Assembly (NCBI RefSeq): GCF_042767895.1
Contig: NC_091555.1
Location: 10,778,124-10,793,123 of the forward strand
Direction: 5' to 3'
Length of the DNA stretch: 15,000 bases
Source of the DNA: Penaeus vannamei
Taxonomy: Eukaryota; Arthropoda; Malacostraca; Decapoda; Penaeidae
The notes under the pieces are model-generated. The model worked only from the letters and a program-made list of their open reading frames with translations. It was not told the origin of the DNA and did no database searches. Position 1 is the first letter of the stretch. Each line of letters opens with the position of its first letter. This document shows, piece by piece, positions 1 to 7,900 of the stretch. The position numbers and the translations under genes are program-made.

Positions 1-117
1 TGATTATAAAGCATTATTATATTATCTTTATCATTACTATCAATATTATTATAATTATCATCATTATTACTATCCTTTATCTTACCTATGATTAGTCTCA
101 TTATATTATCATCATCA

Positions 118-185
<68 letters not shown>

Positions 186-300
186 ATTATTATTATTATT
201 ATTATTATTATTATCATCATCATCATCATCATCATTAACATTATCATTATTATTATCATTATTACTATTATCATTATGATCATTATTTCTATTATTATTA
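1..300. repeat. ATT/ATC trinucleotide microsatellite
   Basis: A pure TTA array runs from about 121 to 182 and resumes to about 211, flanked by ATC runs (about 107-120 and 213-234) and by degenerate ATT/ATC/ACT triplets on both sides. Interruptions increase outward from the pure core, as in an ageing microsatellite. Reading frames here give only poly-Leu or poly-Ile and are not genes. Confidence 0.97.
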
Positions 301-301
301 A

Positions 302-353
302 AAGTAGTAGTACCAGCAGCAGCAGTAATCGAAATAGTAGTAGTAGTTGTAGC
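302..353. repeat. AGT/AGC triplet run
   Basis: This short purine-led stretch contains repeated AGT and AGC triplets, directly after the ATT block. It marks the right edge of the first triplet-repeat domain. Confidence 0.8.
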
Positions 354-645
354 AGGATCTCTTTTACGGACCTCGGTTCCAGTTAAAAGATTCATTGTCA
401 GTGCAGTGCAATGCATCATAGAAAAGGGGCCTGATATGGTTCAATTAATTCTTTATTAGTTTTTGATATAAGAGCTTTCAGAAAACAAATTTTGGGGCAC
501 AAACTAAGGTCTGCAGATCATTCTAGATATCACCTTTGTTATAACTTCATTATAACTGCTACTCACCATTATCATTAGCACCAAATGTAGAACGTTATGT
601 AATGTCATGATTTTGGATTGTCGGCAGAATTACAGAAAATCTAAT
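354..645. other. AT-rich unique spacer
   Basis: This is AT-rich unique sequence between two triplet-repeat blocks. I see no ORF of note, no RNA gene and no clear splice pair. TTATAACT occurs twice, near 540-560. Confidence 0.6.
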
Positions 646-915
646 ATTGGGCACTATTATTACTACTATCATTACTACTGTTACTATTACTACTACCAAT
701 AATAATAATGATGATAATAATAATAATCACAGGAGTAATAATAATAATAATAATGATAATAATAAAAATAATAATGAAAATAATAATAATAATAATGATC
801 ATGATAATAATAATAATGATCATAATAATAATAATTATAATAATTATAATGAAGACGAGATGATGAAGAAAGAAGAAATAATAATATCATTATCATTGTT
901 ATCAATGTTAAAACT
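646..915. repeat. Triplet microsatellite with polarity switch (TTA/CTA to AAT)
   Basis: From about 652 to 696 the top strand reads TTA, CTA and TCA triplets. From about 697 to 850 it reads AAT and GAT triplets, then a short GA-rich stretch and again ATC/ATT. The two halves are imperfectly complementary, so the DNA could fold back on itself around 697. The N-rich and I-rich ORFs over it are repeat translations. Confidence 0.92.
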
Positions 916-967
916 ACCAGTCACCACTGTTGCAGTATTACTATCATCTTTTCTATGCTTTATTCTT

Positions 968-1186
968 AGCTCCTCATTTTTCATTTCCTCTCCTCCCCTC
1001 TCTTATTCTCCTTTTTCCTTTTCTTTCCTTTTCCTTCTTCTTCTTCTTCTGCTTCTTGTCCTTCCTCCTCCTCTTTTTCTCCATCTCCAACTCCTTCTCT
1101 TTCCCCTTCTCCTCTCTTTTCTCCTTGTCCTTGTCCTTCATCTCCTCCCTCTCCTCTCCTCCATCTTCTTTCCCTTCCCTTCTGCA
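968..1186. repeat. Polypyrimidine tract (CTT/CCT-rich)
   Basis: About 220 bases are nearly all C and T on the top strand, including a CTT run at about 1037-1050. The tract ends in TCTGCAG (1181-1187), which resembles a splice acceptor after an unusually long pyrimidine tract. The minus-strand frame is Glu/Lys/Arg-rich low complexity. Confidence 0.9.
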
Positions 1187-1620
1187 GCCCTTCACAGTGC
1201 ACCTGTTCGCCATTACTGTCTGCGCCTATGCGGCTATCGATTTCACTGCCGAAGACGCCGCTATCGTCTATCAGTCCCTCGCAGGCCGGCGACCCGAAGA
1301 AGTCCATCCAAATTGCGAAGACGACGCCGCAACAGCAACGCTCCTTTCGCCCCTAAATATAGCCTGTGGCCGCGTTGCAACGTACCGTGACCACCTATTT
1401 TCAGCGGTTCCCTACACTGCCTTGGCGCGCCGTGGCAGACCCCTTCCTTCGCCCTTGCCTGATGCCTCGGGGGAATATAGTGTTACCAGAGCCAAACACT
1501 CCGCAGGCAGATACGTCAACACGGCGTAGATTAAGGCCCCGATGCAACAGCTCCACAAACACGCCGAAACATCGGTAAAAACGCAGACCATTGTGTCGGT
1601 GTGAGTCATGGCCGCGGGGT
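1187..1620. other. GC-rich CpG-containing island with an unassigned open frame
   Basis: Composition changes sharply from pyrimidine repeat to CpG-containing unique sequence. A + strand frame stays open from the CAG at 1187 to a stop at 1529 (about 113 codons). It includes a mixed, protein-like stretch with DFTAEDAAIVYQSL. No family is recognised, and a minus-strand frame (1401-1859) is equally long. It could be a terminal exon following the polypyrimidine tract, or simply a GC-rich island with few stops. I lean to the latter. Confidence 0.3.
1602..1608 (+). promoter_or_regulatory. AP-1/TRE-type motif TGAGTCA
   Basis: An exact TGAGTCA heptamer lies within GTGTGAGTCATGG in a GC-rich island. 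Closely related sequences occur at 3521 and 4730. The motif is the classical Fos/Jun-family site. Function is inferred only. Confidence 0.3.
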
Positions 1621-1623
1621 GCA

Positions 1624-1655
1624 TGGGGGCCGGGGGGGAGCGGGGGTGGGGGGGA
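1624..1655 (+). other. G-quadruplex-prone G-run cluster
   Basis: There are four or more runs of five to seven G separated by one to three bases on the top strand. This satisfies the usual G3+N1-7 quadruplex pattern. It sits about 110 bases upstream of the candidate microexon. Confidence 0.7.
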
Positions 1656-1768
1656 GCTGTTTTTCGTATTCCATTTCTTTTTGTGGGAAGGTCCTGCAAA
1701 AGGTTCTAAATTGGCCACGGCGTTATAATTCTGGCGCGCGGTTCTACGGTGCCTAATTTTTTTTTCAG

Positions 1769-1799
1769 CACCGAGACCCAAACAAACGATGAACAAAAT
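1769..1799 (+). other. Candidate 31-nt microexon
   Basis: A near-ideal acceptor, CTAAT followed by a run of T and CAG (ending 1768), is followed 31 bases later by an intact donor GTAAGTG (1800-1806). The enclosed sequence is open in two of three frames. With the reading frame starting after the first base it encodes TETQTNDEQN and ends on a codon boundary. CTAAT could serve as a branch point but lies unusually close to the AG, about 12 nt. No partner exon is identified in the window. Strong but isolated splice sites also arise by chance in 15 kb. Confidence 0.27.
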
Positions 1800-1837
1800 G
1801 TAAGTGAAATTCCATCCACAGTTAATGTCGAAAGAAT

Positions 1838-2196
<359 letters not shown>

Positions 2197-2204
2197 TATA
2201 AATT
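2197..2204 (+). promoter_or_regulatory. TATA-like box TATAAATT
   Basis: TATAAATT lies about 34 bases upstream of a weak initiator-like CCACTG (A at 2231) and 65 bases upstream of the ATG at 2262. The spacing is close to a TATA promoter, but AT-rich DNA yields such matches often. Two short upstream AUG frames begin at 2244 and 2253. Confidence 0.2.
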
Positions 2205-2261
2205 TAAAGGGGGTAAAAAAGGTTGGGGCCACTGTCCTAGGGCATGAGAGCAGGATGATTT

Positions 2262-2609
2262 ATGCTTCTGAAATTTCCAAGACCCTCCGGTGCCTCGCAG
2301 CATCTTCCGGGATATGAAAAGGGAGATCGTCTTCAGACATTTAAATTCGGAGTGCAGCTGAATGGCCACGAGCTGACTAAAGCGGCACATTTCATGACGA
2401 AAATATCCAACTCTAAGCTAAGACGGATAGTTCTCTGTTCGTATCATTTCTCGGATCTGCTTGCCTTTGCTGGCAGGAATCCTTCGCTTCGCGGAGACGC
2501 GTTCCGCCGATCCCGAGTCGAGGAATGTTTATCTTCTGATTTCTTTCACAACTTCTTTCTGTCTCGGTTATTGCTCGCCGACTGTCGAGGCATGAATGGC
2601 ACCGAGTAG
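2262..2609 (+). CDS. Unrecognised 115-aa ORF, possibly coding
   Basis: This is a 115-residue frame in unique, non-repetitive DNA with balanced composition. It starts MLLKFPRPSG, has FKFGVQLNGHELTK in the middle and ends CRGMNGTE. I recognise no domain, signal peptide or membrane segment. A TATA-like box lies 65 bases upstream. The ORF ends overlapping the start of the next frame (2596) by 14 bases. A shorter minus-strand frame covers part of it (2196-2390). It may be a small orphan gene, an exon or chance. Unlike most frames here it is not driven by simple repeats, but there is no independent proof of coding. Confidence 0.18.
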   Translation: MLLKFPRPSGASQHLPGYEKGDRLQTFKFGVQLNGHELTKAAHFMTKISNSKLRRIVLCSYHFSDLLAFAGRNPSLRGDAFRRSRVEECLSSDFFHNFFLSRLLLADCRGMNGTE

Positions 2610-2874
2610 TTCCTGGCGCATTATTTACTTGGAGGAGCCAAAAGTTACTCCAAGAAGAAAAAAGAGGAATTTGCTACCGTGCACATGTTGCTGTCATTTT
2701 CCCATTTGCGAGCCAGTTTGCCATTGTTGCAGTATGGGGGAGCAGACTGCAGCTCGCACGGACGCATCTGCATCTGATGGCTTGATTGTCACTCCTCCCG
2801 TGACGCTCTTGTGCGCCTCAGACACTGTCGACCCCGAGCCACAGGACTCTGGCCTCTCGGACACCGTCCGATAA
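2596..2874 (+). CDS. Unrecognised 92-aa ORF with a dense cysteine cluster
   Basis: This 92-residue frame starts inside the tail of the preceding ORF, in a different frame. Residues about 29-45 read CTCCCHFPICEPVCHCC, with eight cysteines in 17 residues after a basic patch (RRKKR). The rest is Ser/Thr/Asp-rich with an acidic tail. Such clusters occur in metal-binding or palmitoylated proteins, but no family pattern is matched and the spacing is unlike a known zinc finger. Together with the upstream ORF it could represent one gene with a frame change, or neither may be coding. Confidence 0.15.
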   Translation: MAPSSSWRIIYLEEPKVTPRRKKRNLLPCTCCCHFPICEPVCHCCSMGEQTAARTDASASDGLIVTPPVTLLCASDTVDPEPQDSGLSDTVR

Positions 2875-3520
2875 GGAGCTCCCTGCAATTGGCCATTTTA
2901 CATCCCGTCGGACAGAGGATTCTCCGCTCGTAAAACCACCTGCGGGCCTGACACAGCAAGTTCAAAGGTCAGCTATGCAAGCTGCCTCAAAGACAAGTGA
3001 AGGAGGATCGACCTGTCGTCATATATCTCCCCGCTGGAAGGCTCGGCTCGGCACCTGAAGAGGGCCTCCGCCAGGGACGCCGGCCTCGCTCGGCTGCGCG
3101 GGCCCCTGCGGCTCCGCGACACGCCGGACTCGCGGCGCCCCAGGACGCCCAGCCCGAGACTGCTGCCCTCTGCCCTCGGGCGCTGACGGGGCCTCGCGCA
3201 CGGAATCGCCTTCACGCGAGCCGCGCGGCAGGGGAAGGCGACAACAGTGGGTGCCACCCCACGTAGCAGCCAGGGGCACGGAGCGCAACCAGAGCGAGGT
3301 CACGGGCGCCAGGAACAGCAGTGCTTTGTAGTGAAGTCACCAGAGCGCAAACGCAGTTCCCATAACCACCAGGTGGCTCGAGACACCACGGATGTGCTCG
3401 CGGGCTCAGCGCAGCATCCCGCAGGAAAAAGTGATCAATTGCCTTCCCGCCTCGCCGCTGCCGCGCCCGCGCGCTCTCCCCCCCGTCGCTACCCCCCCCC
3501 TTTCCCGTGACCATGACACA
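2875..3520. other. GC- and CpG-rich unique island, no clear gene
   Basis: This GC-rich sequence is open in several frames on both strands (about 85-106 codons each). That is the usual effect of a scarcity of stop codons, and the frames are Arg/Ala/Pro-rich. No frame stands out. The island includes a CTCF-like core at 3366 and ends in C-runs and an AP-1 palindrome. It may be a regulatory CpG-dense region. Confidence 0.45.
3366..3377 (+). promoter_or_regulatory. CTCF-like core CCACCAGGTGGC
   Basis: The 12-mer fits the conserved vertebrate CTCF core CCASYAGRKGGC at every position. It also contains a CAGGTG E-box. Arthropods have CTCF, but their site preference differs in the flanks and none was tested here. 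A Snail/ZEB-type E-box is the alternative. Confidence 0.3.
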
Positions 3521-3535
3521 TGACTCATGCATGAG
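3521..3535 (+). promoter_or_regulatory. AP-1 site overlapping a 12-bp palindrome
   Basis: TGACTCA (3521-3527) overlaps the perfect palindrome CTCATGCATGAG (3524-3535). It lies just upstream of a G12 run. It resembles a bZIP target. Confidence 0.3.
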
Positions 3536-3540
3536 ACGGA

Positions 3541-3552
3541 GGGGGGGGGGGG
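3541..3552. repeat. Poly-G run (G12)
   Basis: Twelve consecutive G at the right edge of the GC-rich island. A C9 run at 3492-3500 lies a short way upstream on the same strand. Confidence 0.95.
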
Positions 3553-3635
3553 TTAGAAGCAGATGGAGGCACTCGGTATTAGGGGAGAGAAAATTATCCT
3601 AATACATTATGATATAATATATTAAGCAAAAAGAG

Positions 3636-3696
3636 AAAACACACACACACACACGCACACACGCACACACACACACACACACATACACATACACAT

Positions 3697-3698
<2 letters not shown>
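3636..3698. repeat. (CA)n microsatellite grading into CATA
   Basis: CA units with CG interruptions (ACGC) change to ACATAC units and then to pure AT. This is a compound microsatellite. Confidence 0.95.
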
Positions 3699-3768
<70 letters not shown>

Positions 3769-3780
3769 AATATATACATA
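3699..3780. repeat. (AT)n microsatellite
   Basis: Pure AT runs from about 3699 to 3754, then interrupted TATATTTATAT. It is self-complementary and so cruciform-prone. The Ile/Tyr frame over this region (3594-4442, minus) is a repeat translation. Confidence 0.97.
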
Positions 3781-3822
3781 TATGTAGATGCACGTATGTA
3801 TACGTACATATATTTATGTATA

Positions 3823-3858
3823 TGTACACATGCATATATATGTACACATGCATATATA
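3823..3858. repeat. 18-bp tandem duplication
   Basis: The 18-base unit beginning TGTACACATGCA occurs twice without mismatch (3823-3840 and 3841-3858). It is followed by a partial copy TGTACATGTAC. It lies among degenerate TATG/TACA units. Confidence 0.9.
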
Positions 3859-3900
3859 TGTACATGTACATATGTATATATATACATGTATAAATATGTA

Positions 3901-3902
3901 TA

Positions 3903-3952
<50 letters not shown>

Positions 3953-3986
3953 TGTGTGAAATATGCATATAGATAGATAGATAGAT
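3901..3986. repeat. (TA)n array followed by (AGAT)4
   Basis: Pure TA from about 3910 to 3949 is followed by four AGAT units at 3971-3986 and further TATA-rich degenerate sequence. Confidence 0.95.
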
Positions 3987-4062
3987 ATATAGATATATGT
4001 ATATATATGAATGTGTGTTTATGTGTATATATGTATTTATGTATATATGGGCATATGTGTGC

Positions 4063-4261
<199 letters not shown>

Positions 4262-4263
<2 letters not shown>

Positions 4264-4610
4264 GTGCGTGAGACGAGAGGCGAAATCCGAAACAGATCAA
4301 ACCAGAGGAGACGCCGGAGAGGAGAGAGGCGCCGGGCCCGAGGAGGAGCGAGACAGGGAAACGAGCGAGCGGCCGAGTGCCTTACCGGACACCGGCTCTC
4401 GCGGCCTCTCAATCGCTCTCCTTCTGCGGCCAAAAGCACCATTCAAATTCCTCCCCGCGAAGGCACACGGACCGTCAGCGTGCCATTCCCTTCCACGGAA
4501 CGCGAGAAAAAACGTCCCCGGTGAACACCCCCGGCAGCGCCCCCGCCCGCCCCGGCCGTGTCGCGCAGATGTTCGTATTTGTAACTACGAGGCGATCGCA
4601 ACCCACTAAG
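4262..4610. other. GC-rich unique island, no clear gene
   Basis: Composition switches abruptly from (TA)n to CpG-rich sequence. Several overlapping frames run through it on both strands, and the + strand frames are continuations of the Ile/Tyr repeat translation. None is recognisable. Confidence 0.5.
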
Positions 4611-4613
4611 GCG

Positions 4614-4652
4614 CGGGGGTGGCGAGGGGGAGGGGGAAGGGGGAAGTGGGGG
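4614..4652 (+). other. G-quadruplex-prone run cluster
   Basis: Five G-runs of five bases each, with short linkers, lie on the top strand. This is a strong quadruplex pattern about 55 bases upstream of the bZIP-site cluster. Confidence 0.75.
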
Positions 4653-4707
4653 AGCCGACCAGGCCAAGGTTGTTCCCGAGGAAAACAAACATGCACGCAC
4701 CGCTGCC

Positions 4708-4739
4708 TGACGCATCACAGCAGCCGATGTGAGTCATGC
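4708..4739 (+). promoter_or_regulatory. bZIP-site cluster: TGACGCATCA and TGAGTCATGC
   Basis: TGACGCATCA (4708-4717) resembles a CREB/ATF or ATF-C/EBP composite site. TGAGTCATGC (4730-4739) contains a perfect AP-1 heptamer followed by a CNC/Maf-like GC. TGCGCA follows at 4737 and CAGCTG at about 4757. All lie within 55 bases next to a G-quadruplex motif, which is typical of a promoter-proximal region. No TATA box or confident start is seen downstream. Confidence 0.3.
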
Positions 4740-4879
4740 GCAGAGCTGACAACAACAGCTGGGGCTTCCTTTACGATCGTTTCAGCATGGGAGAGGAGGG
4801 AGCCTCGTCTGACTTTAAGCTGTTGGAAGTGTTGGTAATTCAAGTCTTATTTACATGCATATTCATGTCTACTCAGGAA
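4740..4879. other. Unique spacer between bZIP cluster and polypurine tract
   Basis: A + strand frame (4736-4930, 64 codons) includes SSDFKLLEVLVIQVLFTC, a possible hydrophobic segment. It then runs into the GA repeat, so it is not convincing as a gene. Confidence 0.25.
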
Positions 4880-5129
4880 GGCAACGGAGAAGAAAATAAA
4901 GTGGGGGCGAGAGGATGGGGTGAAAGGTAGGTCGGGGTGAGGGGAGGGGAGGGAAGGAAAGGGAGAGATAGAGGGGAAAGGGAGGAATAGAAGAGGGAAG
5001 AGAGGGGAGGATGGAAGGCAAAGAAGAAAGGGAGAAACAGAGGGAGGGGAAGGAAGGAGAAAGAGGCAGAGGAAGGGAGATCGGAAGAGGAGGAAGGATA
5101 CAAAGAGAGAGAGAAAGAGAAAGTTAGAA

Positions 5130-5221
<92 letters not shown>

Positions 5222-5226
5222 GAGAG

Positions 5227-5310
<84 letters not shown>

Positions 5311-5340
5311 GAGAAAGAAAGACGTGGCTGAAGGGAAGGC
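4880..5340. repeat. Polypurine tract with (GA)n core
   Basis: About 460 bases are nearly pure purine on the top strand. The (GA)n core spans about 5131-5298, with interruptions at 5219 (GTG) and 5243 (AGAAGAG), then GACA units. It is prone to H-DNA (triplex). Leu/Ser and Phe-rich minus-strand frames are repeat translations. Confidence 0.97.
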
Positions 5341-5955
5341 ACAAAAGTGGAAGATAAGAAACAGGCAGAAGAGAGCTGTACTCACAATAACTGACACGCA
5401 GACAGACGGAGGCCGATATAAATTATGAACACGGTAATACAAAGAGTTACTAAAGGCGCAAGGCTTCGCTGAACATCAGACCACCGTTCTCCGGGCGCCC
5501 CGAGCAGCGGCTGCTTCGCGTCCGCCCCCCCCCCCCCCCCCGACGATAAAACAAAGATCAGAAAAAGCGCGCCATGTGCAACCACCTCGAAACGATTCCG
5601 TTCATTAGCGAAGACTTGGAACACGCGGGAAGTTGGGCACATTTGCGGAATCTAATTAAAACTTTACAAACAGGCTCCATCTGTCTCCCTCTCCCGCCCT
5701 CTCGATGCCGCCGCCGATGCACAGGCAGCGGTTGTTTCGAGGGACTTCGCCCCCTCTCCCGCCCGAACCATTCGCGTCTCTATTACTCGCGGCTCCTTCG
5801 ACTCTCGCCCTTGCGTCCGTCGTCTGGTCTCCCTTCGGCTTGCGTGATTTCGACGTGTCCTTTGCACTCACCCGCCCTTCGTCTGCCTGGGACTATTAGT
5901 ATGGTTTCCGCAACACCCACTCCTTTTCCTCCACCCTGAAGCATCCCCACGCCCT
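5341..5955. other. Unique island with C17 run and no assigned gene
   Basis: This mixed-composition unique sequence contains a 17-base C run at 5525-5541. A + strand frame from 5574 (121 codons) begins with a protein-like stretch, MCNHLETIPFISEDLEHAG, then becomes Ser/Pro/Arg-rich. Minus-strand frames at 5382-5642 and 5656-5871 compete with it. A canonical minus-strand donor GTGAGT lies at about 5866-5871. No family is recognised in any frame. It may hold exons, but I cannot say which. Confidence 0.35.
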
Positions 5956-6053
5956 CTCTCTCTCTCTCTTTCGCTCTCGCTCTCTCTTTCTTTCTCTCCC
6001 TCTCTCTTTCTTTCTCTCTCTCTCTCTCTCTCTCTCGCTCTCTCTTTCTCTCA
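5956..6053. repeat. (CT)n/(CTTT)n microsatellite
   Basis: CT runs interrupted by TTTC and TCGC units. The strand asymmetry is opposite to the GA tract 600 bases upstream. Confidence 0.95.
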
Positions 6054-6166
6054 CTTACAATTTACTTACTCATTTACTCTTACACTCACACTCACACTCA
6101 CACTCACTTTCACTCTCACTCACACTCACACAGGCGCGCGCGCACACACACATACACACACACACA

Positions 6167-6220
<54 letters not shown>

Positions 6221-6230
6221 CACACACACA

Positions 6231-6299
<69 letters not shown>

Positions 6300-6345
6300 A
6301 CTCACACACTCACACACTCACTCACTCACTCTCTCTCTCTCTTAC
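6054..6345. repeat. (CACT)n and (CA)n array with GC-alternating start
   Basis: Degenerate CACTCA units (about 6080-6130) lead into GGCGCGCGCGC (6132-6142) and then about 150 bases of (CA)n with CATA and CACG interruptions. The array ends in CTCACA/CTCACT units and CT (6290-6345). The GC-alternating block joined to CA is a strong Z-DNA-forming layout. Cys/Val frames are repeat translations. Confidence 0.97.
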
Positions 6346-7120
6346 TCTTAAACTTACACCTACACTCACACTCACACTCTCCTCGATCCATATGCATATC
6401 TACCGCTTTTTTCGTAGCCTAAAGCACTGACTACCTACACGAACCCGTACAATTACCTCACAAATCTCCCACGCTCATTGTAGAATAAACATCCTTTAAA
6501 ACACGAAGACAGTGCATTCCAAGGAAATTTGCAGGAATATCACATGCTCCAGGAAGCGTATTTACAAGCATACTACTCCAGGAGAGGCTGATAAACTGCA
6601 ACAAGCTCCCCCTCGTCTGAAATTCCTTCCCGCGGCCTCCATCGCCCACGTCAGTAACACGCGCAGCTGCAGCATTTCACAGCATGACACGGTCCATTTG
6701 GATATTTCCTGGTGATTATACCTTCATTTGTGACCGCTTAGGATATCTCAAAAAGCTTTTGCTCGTAACTGCACCAGAATTTTCGCGTCATACCGGTGTC
6801 CCAGTCGCCGTTGCAACAATTCAACATTGCAATAAATGTCGGCTGCAATTCGGAAGACCAACAAGCCAAGAGAAAAAGGCCGACGCGAACGCTCAGCGCC
6901 TCGACGCGCGCGGTTGCAATGGCACTCGGCGCCCGCCTCGCAGGGAGGCCGACGCCCATGATAAACCAGCGCTGGGCTCTCGTCGACAGGTCATTGCGCG
7001 CCCGAATAGCGACGCTTAAGAGGCCCGGGATCAAGTGCGAATAATAAAAATTCCTCTAGGCTGAACGTCACCTGATCTCTTGGCGTGATACTCATCTAGA
7101 AGTTTTCTTCCAAGACACGG
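6346..7120. other. Unique sequence, no assigned gene
   Basis: About 770 bases without microsatellites. Frames of 60-111 codons lie on both strands, such as + 6684-7019 and - 6738-7034. They overlap each other and none shows a domain. TTGCAACAATT and CATTGCAATAA near 6811-6836 are repeated C/EBP-like half sites. CACCTG is present at about 7069. Confidence 0.4.
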
Positions 7121-7125
7121 CGGAC

Positions 7126-7262
7126 GTGGCTGAGATAAAGGGGGAAAAGCGGCAGAGAGGGGGCAGCAGCAAAGACTGCGATCGAAAGTAAGAAAGGAAA
7201 AACAGGAAAGGGACTGCAAGAGACAAGGGGAAAAGAAAGAGCAAAAGAAAGGAGGAGAGGGC
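7126..7262. repeat. Purine-rich tract
   Basis: This stretch is mostly A and G on the top strand with occasional C, less regular than the GA arrays. The minus-strand Cys/Ser/Phe/Leu frame across it is a composition effect. Confidence 0.6.
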
Positions 7263-7406
7263 CTCGCCAACAGAACCATAACAAACACTAAAATTTAAGA
7301 GCGATTTTTACTGCGCTTCAAGACCCAGGTCCTGTCAAGCAGAGGATCAGACCGTCATGTACACTCGACACCCACATATATCATGCGCATTCCACGCAAG
7401 CATATG

Positions 7407-7709
7407 TTACAGACACGCACACAAATGCGCACACGCAACGCACGTACAGCCGCGCACGTACACAGCGAGGAACCATGACACCTCCAAATTCATCTCGTCC
7501 GCAGCCGCCCTGACCTTCAGCGCTTGTTGTCTGCGGACGGCCGCCGACTCCGCCTCGATGTCTAAACCAGGCCCGCGAGGAGGCGGCGAGGCACTCGCCC
7601 GAATCAGTGGCACTCTGATCCCGCTGGCATTTGCGAGCAGTCGCTCAAATCGCTCTTTCCACTGCTTTCTTTGTCGCCTTGTTTGCCCCGGCGGCTCCTT
7701 CGCCGCCAT
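7407..7709 (-). CDS. Candidate first coding exon, unrecognised product
   Basis: A 100-codon minus-strand frame starts at ATG (7709), with G at -3 and +4. Residues 1-76 look protein-like: MAAKEPPGQ, then a basic stretch RRQRKQWKERFERLL that could form an amphipathic helix or nuclear signal, a Pro/Arg loop, and a charged stretch ending AAADEMNLE. After residue 76 it runs into degenerate CA/TG sequence (Cys/Val/His), so true coding may stop near 7482 at a weak donor GAG-GTGTCA. Upstream on the same strand lie a perfect TGACGTCA overlapping the start, a TCAGTG initiator and a TTAATTAA element. I recognise no domain. The opposite + frame (7357-7719) is Ser/Ala/Cys-rich and is probably its shadow. 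Confidence 0.35.
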   Translation of the reverse strand: MAAKEPPGQTRRQRKQWKERFERLLANASGIRVPLIRASASPPPRGPGLDIEAESAAVRRQQALKVRAAADEMNLEVSWFLAVYVRGCTCVACAHLCACL

Positions 7710-7780
7710 GACGTCATAACCGAGAGCAACTCAGCGAATTCCTCGCACTGATCTGCCGCGTCCTGCACCAATTAATTAAA
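7709..7780 (-). promoter_or_regulatory. Candidate core promoter with TATA-like, initiator and CRE elements
   Basis: Reading the minus strand, TTAATTAA (7779-7772) lies about 23-30 bases before the A (7749) of TCAGTG, the arthropod-type initiator. GGTTAT (7721-7716) matches the DPE pattern RGWYVT but starts at +29, one base off the usual position. A perfect palindromic CRE, TGACGTCA (7709-7716), abuts the ATG at +41. The order and spacing are coherent. TTAATTAA is also a homeodomain site, and no transcription evidence is available. Confidence 0.33.
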
Positions 7781-7900
7781 CCGTTACCGTGATCCCTGCA
7801 GTGACCGGCCGGGCGGAACAGCAAATGGTTTGCCGGAGAGTTAATCAGCGAGGCAATGCGAAACAAAGGTCCGGACCATCAATTAATTAGCGCTAATGAA
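7768..7900. promoter_or_regulatory. Homeodomain-type site cluster
   Basis: CAATTAATTA occurs twice (7769-7778 and 7880-7889), about 111 bases apart. It is joined by TTAATC (about 7841), CTAATGA (7893-7899), a Sox/TCF-like AACAAAGG (7862-7869) and a 10-bp palindrome GGTCCGGACC (7868-7877). Paired ATTA cores in unique DNA beside a candidate promoter suggest a cis-regulatory module. This is inference from motif content only. Confidence 0.3.

Noticed and set aside
981..1307. 108-codon minus-strand Glu/Lys/Arg-rich ORF
   Set aside because: All but the first 40 residues translate the polypurine complement of the CT tract; the short N-terminal part shows no known domain.
647..1390. 247-codon + strand ORF with poly-Asn
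   Set aside because: It joins an AAT repeat to a CT tract; Asn-, Leu- and Ser-runs reflect the repeats rather than selection.
5128..5298. (GA)n as a GAGA-factor target
   Set aside because: GAGAG is present many times, but that follows from the repeat itself and gives no specific support for a Polycomb or promoter element.
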